From: Armatimonadota bacterium
Lineage (GTDB): Bacteria > Armatimonadota > UBA10988
Reading direction: 5' to 3'
Assembly (NCBI GenBank): GCA_016183835.1
Contig: JACPDV010000615.1
Coordinates: 1-5,552, forward strand
DNA: 5,552 nt
Under the pieces are notes generated by a model, which searched no databases, was not told the origin of the DNA, and worked only from the letters and a program-made list of their open reading frames with translations. Made by a program: the position numbers and the translations under genes. This document shows, piece by piece, positions 1 to 5,521 of this stretch (position 1 is the first letter of the stretch; each line of letters begins with the position of its first letter).

Positions 1-1677
1 TGCGAGCTGCAGCAGCGCGCCTACCAGGAGGGCATCACCCACACGCGCTACCCCTACCTGTTCCCGGTGCTCGAGCCGGACACGAGCAACCCGTTCTTCG
101 TCCAGGATCACAACCGCTGCATCCTCTGCGGCCGCTGCGTCCGCGCCTGCTACGAGGTGGCCGGCGTCGGCACGCTGGAGCTGGGCTTCCGCGGCACCAA
201 GCAGATGGTGGTGGCGGACCTCGGGGTGCCGCTGGGGCAGAGCACCTGCATCTCGTGTGGCACATGTGTGGACGTGTGTCCCACCGGAGCGCTGTTCGAG
301 AAGCGCGCGCCCTATTTCAGCCGCGACCACAACCTGGAGCGCCGCCCGGCGGTCTGCCCCGACGACGATATGGGCTGCGCGATGAGCGTGGTCCTCAAGT
401 CCGGGCTGATCGCCCGCATCGAGGGCACCGACACTGCCCCGGTGAACGGCCCGCTGCTCTCCCGCGCCGCGCGCTACGAACTGCTCCGGGAGCCCCGGCC
501 CCGGCTGCTCAAGCCGCGCCTGCGCAACGAGGCCGGCAAGCTGGTCGAGGTCGAGTGGGCCGAGGCGCTGGCCGCGGCCGCGGCGCGTCTGGCGGCGGCG
601 ATGTCGCCCGACGGCAGCCCGAACGGCAACGGGCATCGCGTGGCCGGGCTCTGCTCGGGGCGGCTCCCGTCGGAGACGCTCGACGGCTTCCACCGCTTCG
701 TCGCCGAGACCTGCGGCTGCCCCAACGTCGACACCTTCCGCAGCGCCCCGCGCCACACCCGCCGCGCCGCGCTCGACCTCTACGGCGAGCACATCGAGTG
801 CGACTTCGACGCCATCCACGACGCCGACCTGGTGGTGCTGGTGGGGCTCGACCCGGCTCGCACGCACCAGGTGCTCAACGCCTGGCTGCTCCGCAAGCGG
901 CATCACGACCAGTGCCCCATCGTCGTCATCAACGCCCGGCAGAGCGAGATGGCGAGCATCGCGGACCTGGCCATCAAGCCGCGGCGGGACACGGAGAACC
1001 GGGTCATCCTGGGGCTCCTCTGCCAGCTCCTCGACGTGGGTCGGCTCTCCCGCCGCGTGGACCGCGAGACTCAGGAGCGGTGGCGCAGCCAGCCGCCGGC
1101 CCGCGTAGCGGCCGAGGCGGGGATCGATGCGGCCGACGTGATCCGGGCCGCCGACATGTACGCCGCGGCGAAGAAGCCGGTGATCCTCTACGGCCCCGAG
1201 TTGAGCCACGGCGGCGACCCGGCCGTGCTCAAGCTGTTCTGGGACATGGCCCGCCTGAGCGGGCATGTCACCCCGGCCGGCGCGCTCCGGGTGCGGGGCT
1301 TCCAGATCGAGGCGAACGCCGCCGGGGCTGAGCAGGTGGGCTACCGCGGGGTGGACCTGGACGCCGCCGAGGTCGTCTGGCTGCTCGCCGGGGACGACCC
1401 GTTCGAGCCGCCCGTGGACCTCGACGGCGTACTCGAGGCCGCGCCCACGGTGATCGTCCAGGCCAGCCACGAGGGCGTGCTGCTGGAGCATGCCGACATC
1501 GTGTTCCCCTCGCTCAAGTGGAGCGAGCGAGCCGGCACGTGGGTCAACATGGCGGGCCTGGCCCAGAGCTTTGCGGCCTGCACGCAGCCGCCGGCCGGAG
1601 TCCAGGCCGACGAGCGCGTGCTGGCCGAGGTGACGCAGCACTTGACCGCCGCCCGAGAGGAGGCGACTCATGGGTAA
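1..1677 (+). CDS. NuoG/HoxU-like iron-sulfur electron-transfer subunit of the hydrogenase (5' end cut by window)
   Basis: The reading frame is open from base 1 (558 residues in the window), so the gene starts upstream; the GTG at 67 is internal. The first residues, CELQ, match the last Cys of the HxxxCxxCxxxxxC box of complex I NuoG and HoxU, so the missing part should hold the N-terminal [2Fe-2S] domain. Numbered from the window edge, Cys40/43/46/50 and Cys83/86/89/93 form two CxxCxxC...C ferredoxin motifs. From about residue 115 the protein resembles the molybdopterin-oxidoreductase fold of NuoG (VEWAEAL near 180, a DADLVVLVG strand, a DTEN segment), with no evident catalytic Cys/Sec. The Mo-type fourth cluster motif is degenerate (Cys119 and Cys126 remain). 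Likely role: carry electrons between HoxY and a NAD(P)-binding flavoprotein in the cytoplasm. It overlaps hoxY by 8 bp, so the two are probably translationally coupled. The ordinary short HoxU lacks the C-terminal domain; the paralogous alternative is a true complex I NuoG, made unlikely by the hoxYH context. Confidence 0.85.
   Translation, partial: CELQQRAYQEGITHTRYPYLFPVLEPDTSNPFFVQDHNRCILCGRCVRACYEVAGVGTLELGFRGTKQMVVADLGVPLGQSTCISCGTCVDVCPTGALFEKRAPYFSRDHNLERRPAVCPDDDMGCAMSVVLKSGLIARIEGTDTAPVNGPLLSRAARYELLREPRPRLLKPRLRNEAGKLVEVEWAEALAAAAARLAAAMSPDGSPNGNGHRVAGLCSGRLPSETLDGFHRFVAETCGCPNVDTFRSAPRHTRRAALDLYGEHIECDFDAIHDADLVVLVGLDPARTHQVLNAWLLRKRHHDQCPIVVINARQSEMASIADLAIKPRRDTENRVILGLLCQLLDVGRLSRRVDRETQERWRSQPPARVAAEAGIDAADVIRAADMYAAAKKPVILYGPELSHGGDPAVLKLFWDMARLSGHVTPAGALRVRGFQIEANAAGAEQVGYRGVDLDAAEVVWLLAGDDPFEPPVDLDGVLEAAPTVIVQASHEGVLLEHADIVFPSLKWSERAGTWVNMAGLAQSFAACTQPPAGVQADERVLAEVTQHLTAAREEATHG
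1655..1663 (+). promoter_or_regulatory. Shine-Dalgarno of hoxY
   Basis: GAGAGGAGG, including a full AGGAGG at 1658-1663, lies 6 nt before the ATG at 1670. It is inside the end of the upstream iron-sulfur gene, whose TAA is at 1675-1677, and fixes the hoxY start. Confidence 0.85.
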
Positions 1678-2215
1678 ACCGCTGGTGCAGTCGATCTGGC
1701 TGGCCGGCTGCTCCGGCTGTCATATGTCGTTCCTCGACATCGACGAACGGCTCCTGGAGCTGCTCAAGCTGGCCGACATCGGCGCCACGCCGATCACGGA
1801 TTTCCGCCTGGGGCATTTCCCCGAGTGCGACATCGGCCTCGTCGAGGGTTCGGTCACCAACGAGAGCAACATCGAGTTCCTCGAGGAGCTGCGGGCCAAG
1901 TCCAAACTGCTGATCAGTCTCGGCGACTGCGCGGGTTGGGGCTGCGTGCCCTTCATGCGCAACTTCTTCCCGCTCACCGAGGTCATGGAGCACGCCTACA
2001 TCTGGACCTCCAGCACCGTCGACGGGCACATCCCCGACGATCCCGAGGTGCCGAAGTTCCTCGAGACCGTGCGGCCCATCCGGGACTTCGTGAAGGTCGA
2101 CTTCCACATCCCCGGCTGCCCGCCGTCGGCGGACACCATCTTCTACTGCCTCAGTGAGCTGGCCCAGGGCCGGCACCCCGACGGCATCCCGCAGAACATG
2201 CTGCACTTCGACTAA
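1670..2215 (+). CDS. hoxY: [NiFe] hydrogenase small subunit, HoxY type
   Basis: This 181-residue protein is the electron-transfer small subunit of a soluble, group 3d-like hydrogenase and should hold the [4Fe-4S] cluster next to the NiFe site. Likely ligands are Cys14 and Cys17 (AGCSGCHMSFLD), Cys87 (GDCA) and Cys150 (PGCPP). The stretches FLDIDERLL and VxFMRN-type context after GDCA resemble HoxY of the Cupriavidus necator NAD-reducing hydrogenase as I remember it. The short length, with no C-terminal domain for medial and distal clusters, fits HoxY rather than membrane-bound HupS/HoxK. There is no twin-arginine signal peptide, so the enzyme is cytoplasmic. Cys92 is an extra cysteine near the cluster, where I recall Gly in the C. 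necator protein. The start is set by the strong SD, and the gene overlaps the preceding one by 8 bp, indicating one operon. Confidence 0.95.
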   Translation: MGKPLVQSIWLAGCSGCHMSFLDIDERLLELLKLADIGATPITDFRLGHFPECDIGLVEGSVTNESNIEFLEELRAKSKLLISLGDCAGWGCVPFMRNFFPLTEVMEHAYIWTSSTVDGHIPDDPEVPKFLETVRPIRDFVKVDFHIPGCPPSADTIFYCLSELAQGRHPDGIPQNMLHFD

Positions 2216-2219
2216 CGTC

Positions 2220-2225
2220 AAGGAG
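2220..2225 (+). promoter_or_regulatory. Shine-Dalgarno of hoxH
   Basis: AAGGAG ends 6 nt before the ATG at 2232. It supports that ATG over an in-frame upstream start at 2154 that would overlap hoxY and add 26 residues unlike the family. Confidence 0.85.
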
Positions 2226-2231
2226 CCACCC

Positions 2232-3665
2232 ATGCCGACGCGCTATGTGGTCGAGCCGGTCACCCGCATCGAGGGCCATGCCAAGATCACCTGCATCGTG
2301 GGCGACGATGGTCAGGTGCAGCAGGCGCGCTTCCACGTCGTCGAGTTCCGCGGGTTCGAGAAGTTCTGCGAGGGCCGGCACTTCAGCGAGATGCCTACCC
2401 TGACCGAGCGGATCTGCGGCATCTGCCCCGTCAGCCATCACCTGGCCAGCGCCAAGGCCATCGACATCCTCGCCGACAGCAAGCCCACGAGCACCGCGTA
2501 TCTGCTCCGCGAGTTGATGCACATGGGGCAGATGACCCAGTCGCATGGGATGCACTTCTTCCACCTCGCCGGACCCGATCTGATCATGGGGCCCGATGCC
2601 GACCCCGCCATCCGCAACGTGGTGGGCGTGATCCAGGCCAACCCCGAGCTGGCGGTGCGCGCCGTGCAGCTTCGCAAGTGGGGCCAGGAGATCATCGCCG
2701 CCATCGGCGGGCGCAAGGTGCACCCCAACGTGGCCGTGCCGGGCGGCATGGCCGCGGGGATCAGCCGCGACGTGGGCAACGCGCTCCTCGCCGAGGCGCC
2801 GCGCCACCTCGAGACGGTCCTGATCGGCATCGACCTGCTCCTCGCCTGGGTCAAGAACAACCTCGACGTGGTCAAGCGCTTCGCGGTCTTCCCGTCCTAC
2901 TACGGCGGCCTGGTGGACCCGCACGGTGCGCTCGAGCTCTACGACGGCAACTGGCGGCTCACCGACCCGCGCGGCCGCGTGGCGGTGGACCAGTACGACG
3001 TGCAGCGGTACCTCGATATCGTCGGCGAGCACGTCGAGTCGTGGACCACGCTGAAGTTCCCCTACTACCTCGAAGCCGGCTACCCCGACGGCTGCTACCG
3101 CGTCGGCCCACTGGGGCGGCTGAACAACTCGTCCTACCTCAAGACGCCGCGCGCGCAGGAGGAGTTCGAGAAGTGGAAGTCGTTCTGCAATGCCGACGGC
3201 GTCCAGGAGGCGACCCTCTTCTACCACTACGCCCGGCTGATCGAGACCATCTTCTGCATCGAGCGCGCGCAGCTAATCCTGAGCGGCGACGAGGTCTACG
3301 GCAGCGACATCATGGCCGCGACGCCGGGCCGGTTGAAGCCGCGCGGCGTGGGCGTGATCGAGGCCCCGCGCGGGACCCTCTGGCACGACTACACCATCGA
3401 CGAAAACGGCGCGCTGACCAACGTCAACCTGATCGTCAGTACCGGGCAGAACAACCCGGCGATGTGCAAATCGGTGGAGATGGTGGCCAACACCTTCCTC
3501 AGCGGGAACACCATCACCGAGGGCATGCTCAACCGCCTGGAGATGGCCATCCGCGCGCACGATCCGTGCCTGAGCTGCTCCACCCACGCCATCGGGCAGA
3601 TGCCGATGGTGGTGGAGGTGGTGACGGAGGACGGGACGGTGCTCGATCGGGCGGTGCGCGGGTAG
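2232..3665 (+). CDS. hoxH: [NiFe] hydrogenase large subunit, HoxH type
   Basis: The 477-residue catalytic subunit oxidises or evolves H2 at a NiFe(CN)2CO centre. The N-terminal motif VTRIEGHAKI (residues 10-19) and VEFRGFEKF are typical of HoxH. The first Ni-binding motif is ERICGICPVSHH, with Cys62 and Cys65; the second is DPCLSCSTH (444-452), with Cys446 and Cys449. All four Ni/Fe thiolate ligands are therefore present and the site looks functional. Family knowledge places maturation cleavage directly after His452, which would release a 25-residue tail beginning AIGQMPM; this requires a dedicated endopeptidase, encoded 99 bp downstream. The DPCLSCSTHA(I/L)GQMP form of the C-terminal motif is characteristic of group 3d bidirectional NAD-linked enzymes. 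Sixteen bp separate it from hoxY, with its own strong SD. No signal peptide or membrane segment is seen; HoxY and HoxH form the cytoplasmic hydrogenase module. Confidence 0.96.
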   Translation: MPTRYVVEPVTRIEGHAKITCIVGDDGQVQQARFHVVEFRGFEKFCEGRHFSEMPTLTERICGICPVSHHLASAKAIDILADSKPTSTAYLLRELMHMGQMTQSHGMHFFHLAGPDLIMGPDADPAIRNVVGVIQANPELAVRAVQLRKWGQEIIAAIGGRKVHPNVAVPGGMAAGISRDVGNALLAEAPRHLETVLIGIDLLLAWVKNNLDVVKRFAVFPSYYGGLVDPHGALELYDGNWRLTDPRGRVAVDQYDVQRYLDIVGEHVESWTTLKFPYYLEAGYPDGCYRVGPLGRLNNSSYLKTPRAQEEFEKWKSFCNADGVQEATLFYHYARLIETIFCIERAQLILSGDEVYGSDIMAATPGRLKPRGVGVIEAPRGTLWHDYTIDENGALTNVNLIVSTGQNNPAMCKSVEMVANTFLSGNTITEGMLNRLEMAIRAHDPCLSCSTHAIGQMPMVVEVVTEDGTVLDRAVRG

Positions 3666-3680
3666 GCTGCTTGCGCCCGA

Positions 3681-3717
3681 TTCCGGTGCCCTCTCCCGGC
3701 GGGAGAGGGGGCCGGAA
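3681..3717. repeat. GC-rich imperfect palindrome in the hoxH-hoxW gap
   Basis: Inner arms CCCTCTCCCG (3689-3698) and CGGGAGAGGG (3700-3709) are perfect reverse complements around one base. Outer arms TTCCGG (3681-3686) and CCGGAA (3712-3717) pair as well, with two unpaired or wobble positions between on each side. It lies 16 bp after the hoxH stop. No T-run follows, so a classical intrinsic terminator is not supported. It could be a dispersed REP-like element, an RNA-stabilising 3' hairpin for the nuoG-like/hoxYH mRNA, or an attenuating structure. Confidence 0.7.
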
Positions 3718-3752
3718 CGGCCTCCCAGCGCGTGTCGTGCGCCGGCGCGTGG

Positions 3753-3758
3753 TATAGT
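3753..3758 (+). promoter_or_regulatory. Putative -10 element for leaderless transcription of the endopeptidase gene
   Basis: TATAGT sits 6 nt before the ATG at 3765 and stands out in a very GC-rich spacer. A start 6-7 nt downstream of this hexamer would fall on or next to the A of the ATG, giving a leaderless mRNA. No Shine-Dalgarno is seen before the ATG, which agrees. No convincing -35 hexamer is found at 17 bp (3730-3735 is GCGTGT). A perfect 10-bp palindrome, GCGCCGGCGC at 3739-3748, lies just upstream and may be chance in this base composition. Confidence 0.45.
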
Positions 3759-3764
3759 GCACCC

Positions 3765-4274
3765 ATGACGATCCTGGTCATCGGCTACGGCAACCCGAGC
3801 CGGATGGACGACGGCGTCGGCTGGTACGTGATCGACCAGCTCCACCGGCGCTGGGGCTTGCCGCCGCTGGAGCTGCTCTCCGAGCCGGCCGCCGATGGTT
3901 CCGACACCTGCCGCCTCGGGCCGCACAGCGTGCGCTGTGTCTGGCTCCAGCAGCTCGATCTCGACACCGCCGACCTGGTCGCCGCGGCCGACAGGCTGCT
4001 GCTGGTGGATGCGCACCTCGACGGCGAGGAGATCGCGGTGATCGAGGTGGAGCCGCGGCCTGTGCTCGGCCCGGTGACTCACGTGGTGACCCCGGCAGCG
4101 CTCCTGGCGCTGGCCGAGGCCACCTACGGCCGCGCGCCGCGCACCACGCTCTACACCGCTCGCGGCGAGCGGTTCGATTTCGCCGCCGGGCTGTCGCCCG
4201 AGGTGCAGACGCGCGCCGACGCGCTGGTCCGAGCCGTGCTGGACGAGGTCGAAGCGCCGGTATGCACGAGCTGA
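3765..4274 (+). CDS. hoxW: Hydrogenase maturation endopeptidase, HoxW/HycI family (peptidase M52)
   Basis: This 169-residue protein should cleave the C-terminal tail of HoxH after nickel insertion. It opens with MTILVIGYGNPSRMDDGVGWYVID, the GxGNxxRxDDGxG signature of this family. Asp16 takes the place of the Ni-binding Glu of HybD, as is usual in HoxW-like members; Asp82 (LLLVDAHLDG) and His106 (VTHVVTP) fit the other two metal ligands. The PAALLALAEATYG stretch after the His is also typical. The ATG at 3765 is preferred because family similarity starts there; a GTG at 3732 would add 11 residues without resemblance and has no SD. The gene is separated from hoxH by 99 bp containing a palindrome and a putative -10, so it may have its own transcript, and its 3' end overlaps hypA by 13 bp. 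Assignment to HoxH as substrate rests on neighbourhood. Confidence 0.9.
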   Translation: MTILVIGYGNPSRMDDGVGWYVIDQLHRRWGLPPLELLSEPAADGSDTCRLGPHSVRCVWLQQLDLDTADLVAAADRLLLVDAHLDGEEIAVIEVEPRPVLGPVTHVVTPAALLALAEATYGRAPRTTLYTARGERFDFAAGLSPEVQTRADALVRAVLDEVEAPVCTS

Positions 4275-4663
4275 GCCTGGCCGAGGCGATCCTCCCGGCC
4301 GTGCTGCGGGTGGCCGAGGAGCACGGCGCCGGGCGCGTGACGGCGGTCACGGTCCAGGCCGGGGCGCTCCAGCAGATCGTCCCCGAGAGCCTGGCGACGG
4401 CGTTCCTGGCGGTGGCCGCCGGCACGGCGGCGGACCGCGCGGTCCTGTCCATCGAGGTGACCGAGGTCGCCGCGCGCTGCCGGCGGTGCGGCGCGGTTGC
4501 GAGTCGACGTCGTCCACAATGTGCTGAAGCTCAACGACGCCCTGGCCGCGCAGATTCGCGCCCGGCTGCACGCGGCGGGGATCTTCACGCTCAACGTGAT
4601 CAGCGCACCGGGGTCCGGAAAGACGACGCTGCTCGAGCGCACTCTGGCGCACTTCGGTGCTGA
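4262..4663 (+). CDS. hypA: HypA nickel metallochaperone, C-terminal zinc domain lost
   Basis: Residues 1 to about 77 are a clear HypA: MHELSLAEAI with the Ni-binding His2, the GALQQIVPESL turn, the LSIEV strand, then Cys73 and Cys76 (CRRC), the first half of the zinc ribbon. HypA normally runs 113-118 residues with a second CxxC and a hydrophobic C-terminal strand. Here similarity stops at about residue 78 (near 4495) and the frame runs on for some 55 unrelated Arg/Ala-rich residues inside hypB, ending at 4663 after 133 residues. No second CxxC is found in any frame before hypB starts. The simplest reading is a deletion of about 100-120 bp joining hypA to hypB, in the genome or in the assembly. 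The product would keep the nickel site but probably not fold the zinc domain. The ATG at 4262 overlaps the upstream stop by 13 bp; only a weak, distant GAGG (4245-4248) precedes it. Confidence 0.75.
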   Translation: MHELSLAEAILPAVLRVAEEHGAGRVTAVTVQAGALQQIVPESLATAFLAVAAGTAADRAVLSIEVTEVAARCRRCGAVASRRRPQCAEAQRRPGRADSRPAARGGDLHAQRDQRTGVRKDDAARAHSGALRC

Positions 4664-5141
4664 GATCGGGCAGGCGGTGATCGTGGGCGACCTGGCCACC
4701 TCGCGCGACGCTGAGCGGCTGGCGCCGTTCGCCCGCGCGGTGCAGGTCAACACCGACGGCGGCTGCCACCTCGATGCGGCGATGGTGGCCAACGCCCTGG
4801 AAGCTCTTGACCTCACCGGCGTCGAGCTGCTGTGGGTGGAGAACGTGGGCAATCTGGTCTGCCCGGTGGGGTTCGACCTGGGTCACGACGTGAAGGTGGG
4901 GCTCCTGAGTGTGCCCGAGGGCGAGGACAAGGTGGCCAAGTACCCCCGCTTGTGGCGCGAGGCGGACGCCGTGCTCCTCAACAAGGTGGACCTGCTGCCT
5001 TACGTGTCGTTCGACCGGGAACGGTTCTACGCGGACCTGCGGGCGATCAACGAGACGGTGCCGGTGTTCGAGGTGCAGGCGACGACGGCAGAGACGCTCA
5101 GGGGCTGGTTCGAGTGGGTGGCGGCGGCGCGGGCGGGGTAG
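4497..5141 (+). CDS. hypB: HypB, nickel-insertion GTPase
   Basis: HypB is the SIMIBI-class GTPase that, with HypA, delivers nickel to the hydrogenase large-subunit precursor. From a TTG at 4497 the protein is 214 residues: P-loop SAPGSGKTT (36-44), VIVGDLATSRDAERL (61-75), metal-binding TDGGCHLDA with Cys90-His91, WVENVGNLVCPVGFDLG (113-129, second metal-site Cys122), SVPEGEDKVAKYP, and the guanine-specificity motif NKVD (162-165). It lacks the N-terminal CxxCGC nickel site of E. coli HypB and any His-rich storage stretch, as many short HypBs do. The start is uncertain: TTG 4497 is the first possible start after the in-frame TGA at 4458, no SD precedes it, and a GTG at 4521 is the next choice. 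This region is also where hypA breaks off, so the native start of hypB may have been lost. Confidence 0.92.
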   Translation: MRVDVVHNVLKLNDALAAQIRARLHAAGIFTLNVISAPGSGKTTLLERTLAHFGAEIGQAVIVGDLATSRDAERLAPFARAVQVNTDGGCHLDAAMVANALEALDLTGVELLWVENVGNLVCPVGFDLGHDVKVGLLSVPEGEDKVAKYPRLWREADAVLLNKVDLLPYVSFDRERFYADLRAINETVPVFEVQATTAETLRGWFEWVAAARAG

Positions 5142-5142
5142 G

Positions 5143-5367
5143 TCAGCGGATCATCTGCGGCGGCTGCTCGGCCTGCGTCTCGGCCACTTCCATGCGGCGG
5201 GTGGTCTCGACCGCGGGCTGGCTCTCCTCTTCCACGGCTTCCCGAGTGGCCTTCTTGAACTCGCGCAGCGATTCCCCGGCGGAACGGGCCAGCTCCGGCA
5301 GCTTCTTCGCCCCGAAGAGGAGGAAGAGAACCACCAGGATCCAGATCATCTCGGGTCCGCCGAACAT
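5143..5367 (-). CDS. tatA: Sec-independent protein translocase subunit TatA
   Basis: The 74-residue product has the TatA layout: a short N-terminus (MFGGPEM), one membrane helix at about 7-19 (MIWILVVLFLLFG), the FGAKKLPEL hinge (18-26), an amphipathic helix to about residue 48 (ARSAGESLREFKKATREA), and a charged, disordered tail. Its polar Glu6 at the membrane entry is common in TatA proteins. TatA oligomers help folded twin-arginine proteins cross the inner membrane. The ATG at 5367 is chosen because GGAG lies 6 nt upstream of it; a TTG at 5379 would add four residues and overlap the SD. The FGxKKLPEL form points to TatA rather than TatB. It ends 1 bp from the hypB stop, tail to tail. HoxY and HoxH have no export signal, so a functional link with the hydrogenase is not indicated. 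Confidence 0.93.
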   Translation of the reverse strand: MFGGPEMIWILVVLFLLFGAKKLPELARSAGESLREFKKATREAVEEESQPAVETTRRMEVAETQAEQPPQMIR

Positions 5368-5373
5368 GCTCTT

Positions 5374-5377
5374 CTCC
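5374..5377 (-). promoter_or_regulatory. Shine-Dalgarno of tatA
   Basis: GGAG on the minus strand (CTCC on plus) is separated by 6 nt from the ATG at 5367-5365. It decides the start in favour of this ATG over the upstream TTG. Confidence 0.65.
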
Positions 5378-5417
5378 AACGTCCACCGGCGCCGCGAACG
5401 TCACGGCGACGCGATCC

Positions 5418-5446
5418 AGCATAACCGCCGGGTGGACTGCTGTCAA
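5418..5446 (-). promoter_or_regulatory. sigma70-type promoter of tatA
   Basis: Reading the minus strand, a perfect TTGACA (-35, 5446-5441) is followed by a 17-bp spacer and TATGCT (-10, 5423-5418). Transcription would start near 5411 and give a 5' leader of about 44 nt before the ATG at 5367. In a sequence this GC-rich such a match at ideal spacing and position is unlikely by chance. An inverted repeat, GTCCACC (5381-5387) and GGTGGAC (5431-5437), brackets the -10 region; the second arm lies in the spacer, so an operator is possible. Confidence 0.7.
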
Positions 5447-5496
5447 CGGACGCACCGCGCGGGGAGTGATTGGCGGCGCCGGGAGTCTTGTCTGCT

Positions 5497-5521
5497 CCTC
5501 CCCCTGCGAAGCGGGGGGAGG
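5497..5521. repeat. GC-rich hairpin with GAA loop, dispersed-type repeat candidate
   Basis: Arms CCTCCCCCTGC (5497-5507) and GCGGGGGGAGG (5511-5521) pair over 11 bp with a single T-G wobble around the loop GAA. The apex GCGAAGC is a known exceptionally stable mini-hairpin. Plus-strand bases after it are G-rich, not T-rich, so it is not a standard terminator. Its CTCCC/GGGAG arms resemble those of the palindrome at 3681-3717. It sits upstream of the tatA promoter in the 173-bp noncoding end of the window (5380-5552), where I see no gene. Confidence 0.65.

Noticed and set aside
67..69. GTG as start of the iron-sulfur subunit
   Set aside because: The frame is open to base 1 and the upstream residues CELQ belong to the conserved His/Cys3 box, so the gene begins outside the window.
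255..1331. Plus-strand +2/+3-frame open frames inside the iron-sulfur gene and inside hoxH (2678-3757)
   Set aside because: They are Arg/Pro/Gly-rich out-of-frame translations of real genes.
1..1677. Formate dehydrogenase or other catalytic molybdenum enzyme
   Set aside because: No active-site Cys/Sec context and no C-terminal molydopterin dinucleotide-binding domain are visible; the features fit NuoG, which binds no Mo cofactor.
1544..2233. Antisense open frame opposite hoxY (229 codons), and another at 3273-4082 opposite hoxH/hoxW
   Set aside because: Both are shadows of coding strands with high third-position GC; neither shows family resemblance nor an SD.
2151..3227. Long antisense open frame (358 codons) opposite hoxH
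   Set aside because: It mirrors hoxH codons in a GC-rich sequence, has a composition rich in Arg/His/Val/Leu without recognisable motifs, and overlaps a gene with all catalytic motifs intact.
3681..3717. Intrinsic terminator after hoxH
   Set aside because: The stem is strong, but no T-run follows on either strand.
4262..4663. Single-base sequencing frameshift as the cause of the odd HypA tail
   Set aside because: No frame between the first CxxC and the hypB start encodes the missing zinc-ribbon half; bases are missing rather than shifted.
5143..5379. tatA as the Tat exporter dedicated to this hydrogenase
   Set aside because: HoxY and HoxH carry no twin-arginine signal, and tatA lies on the opposite strand with its own promoter.
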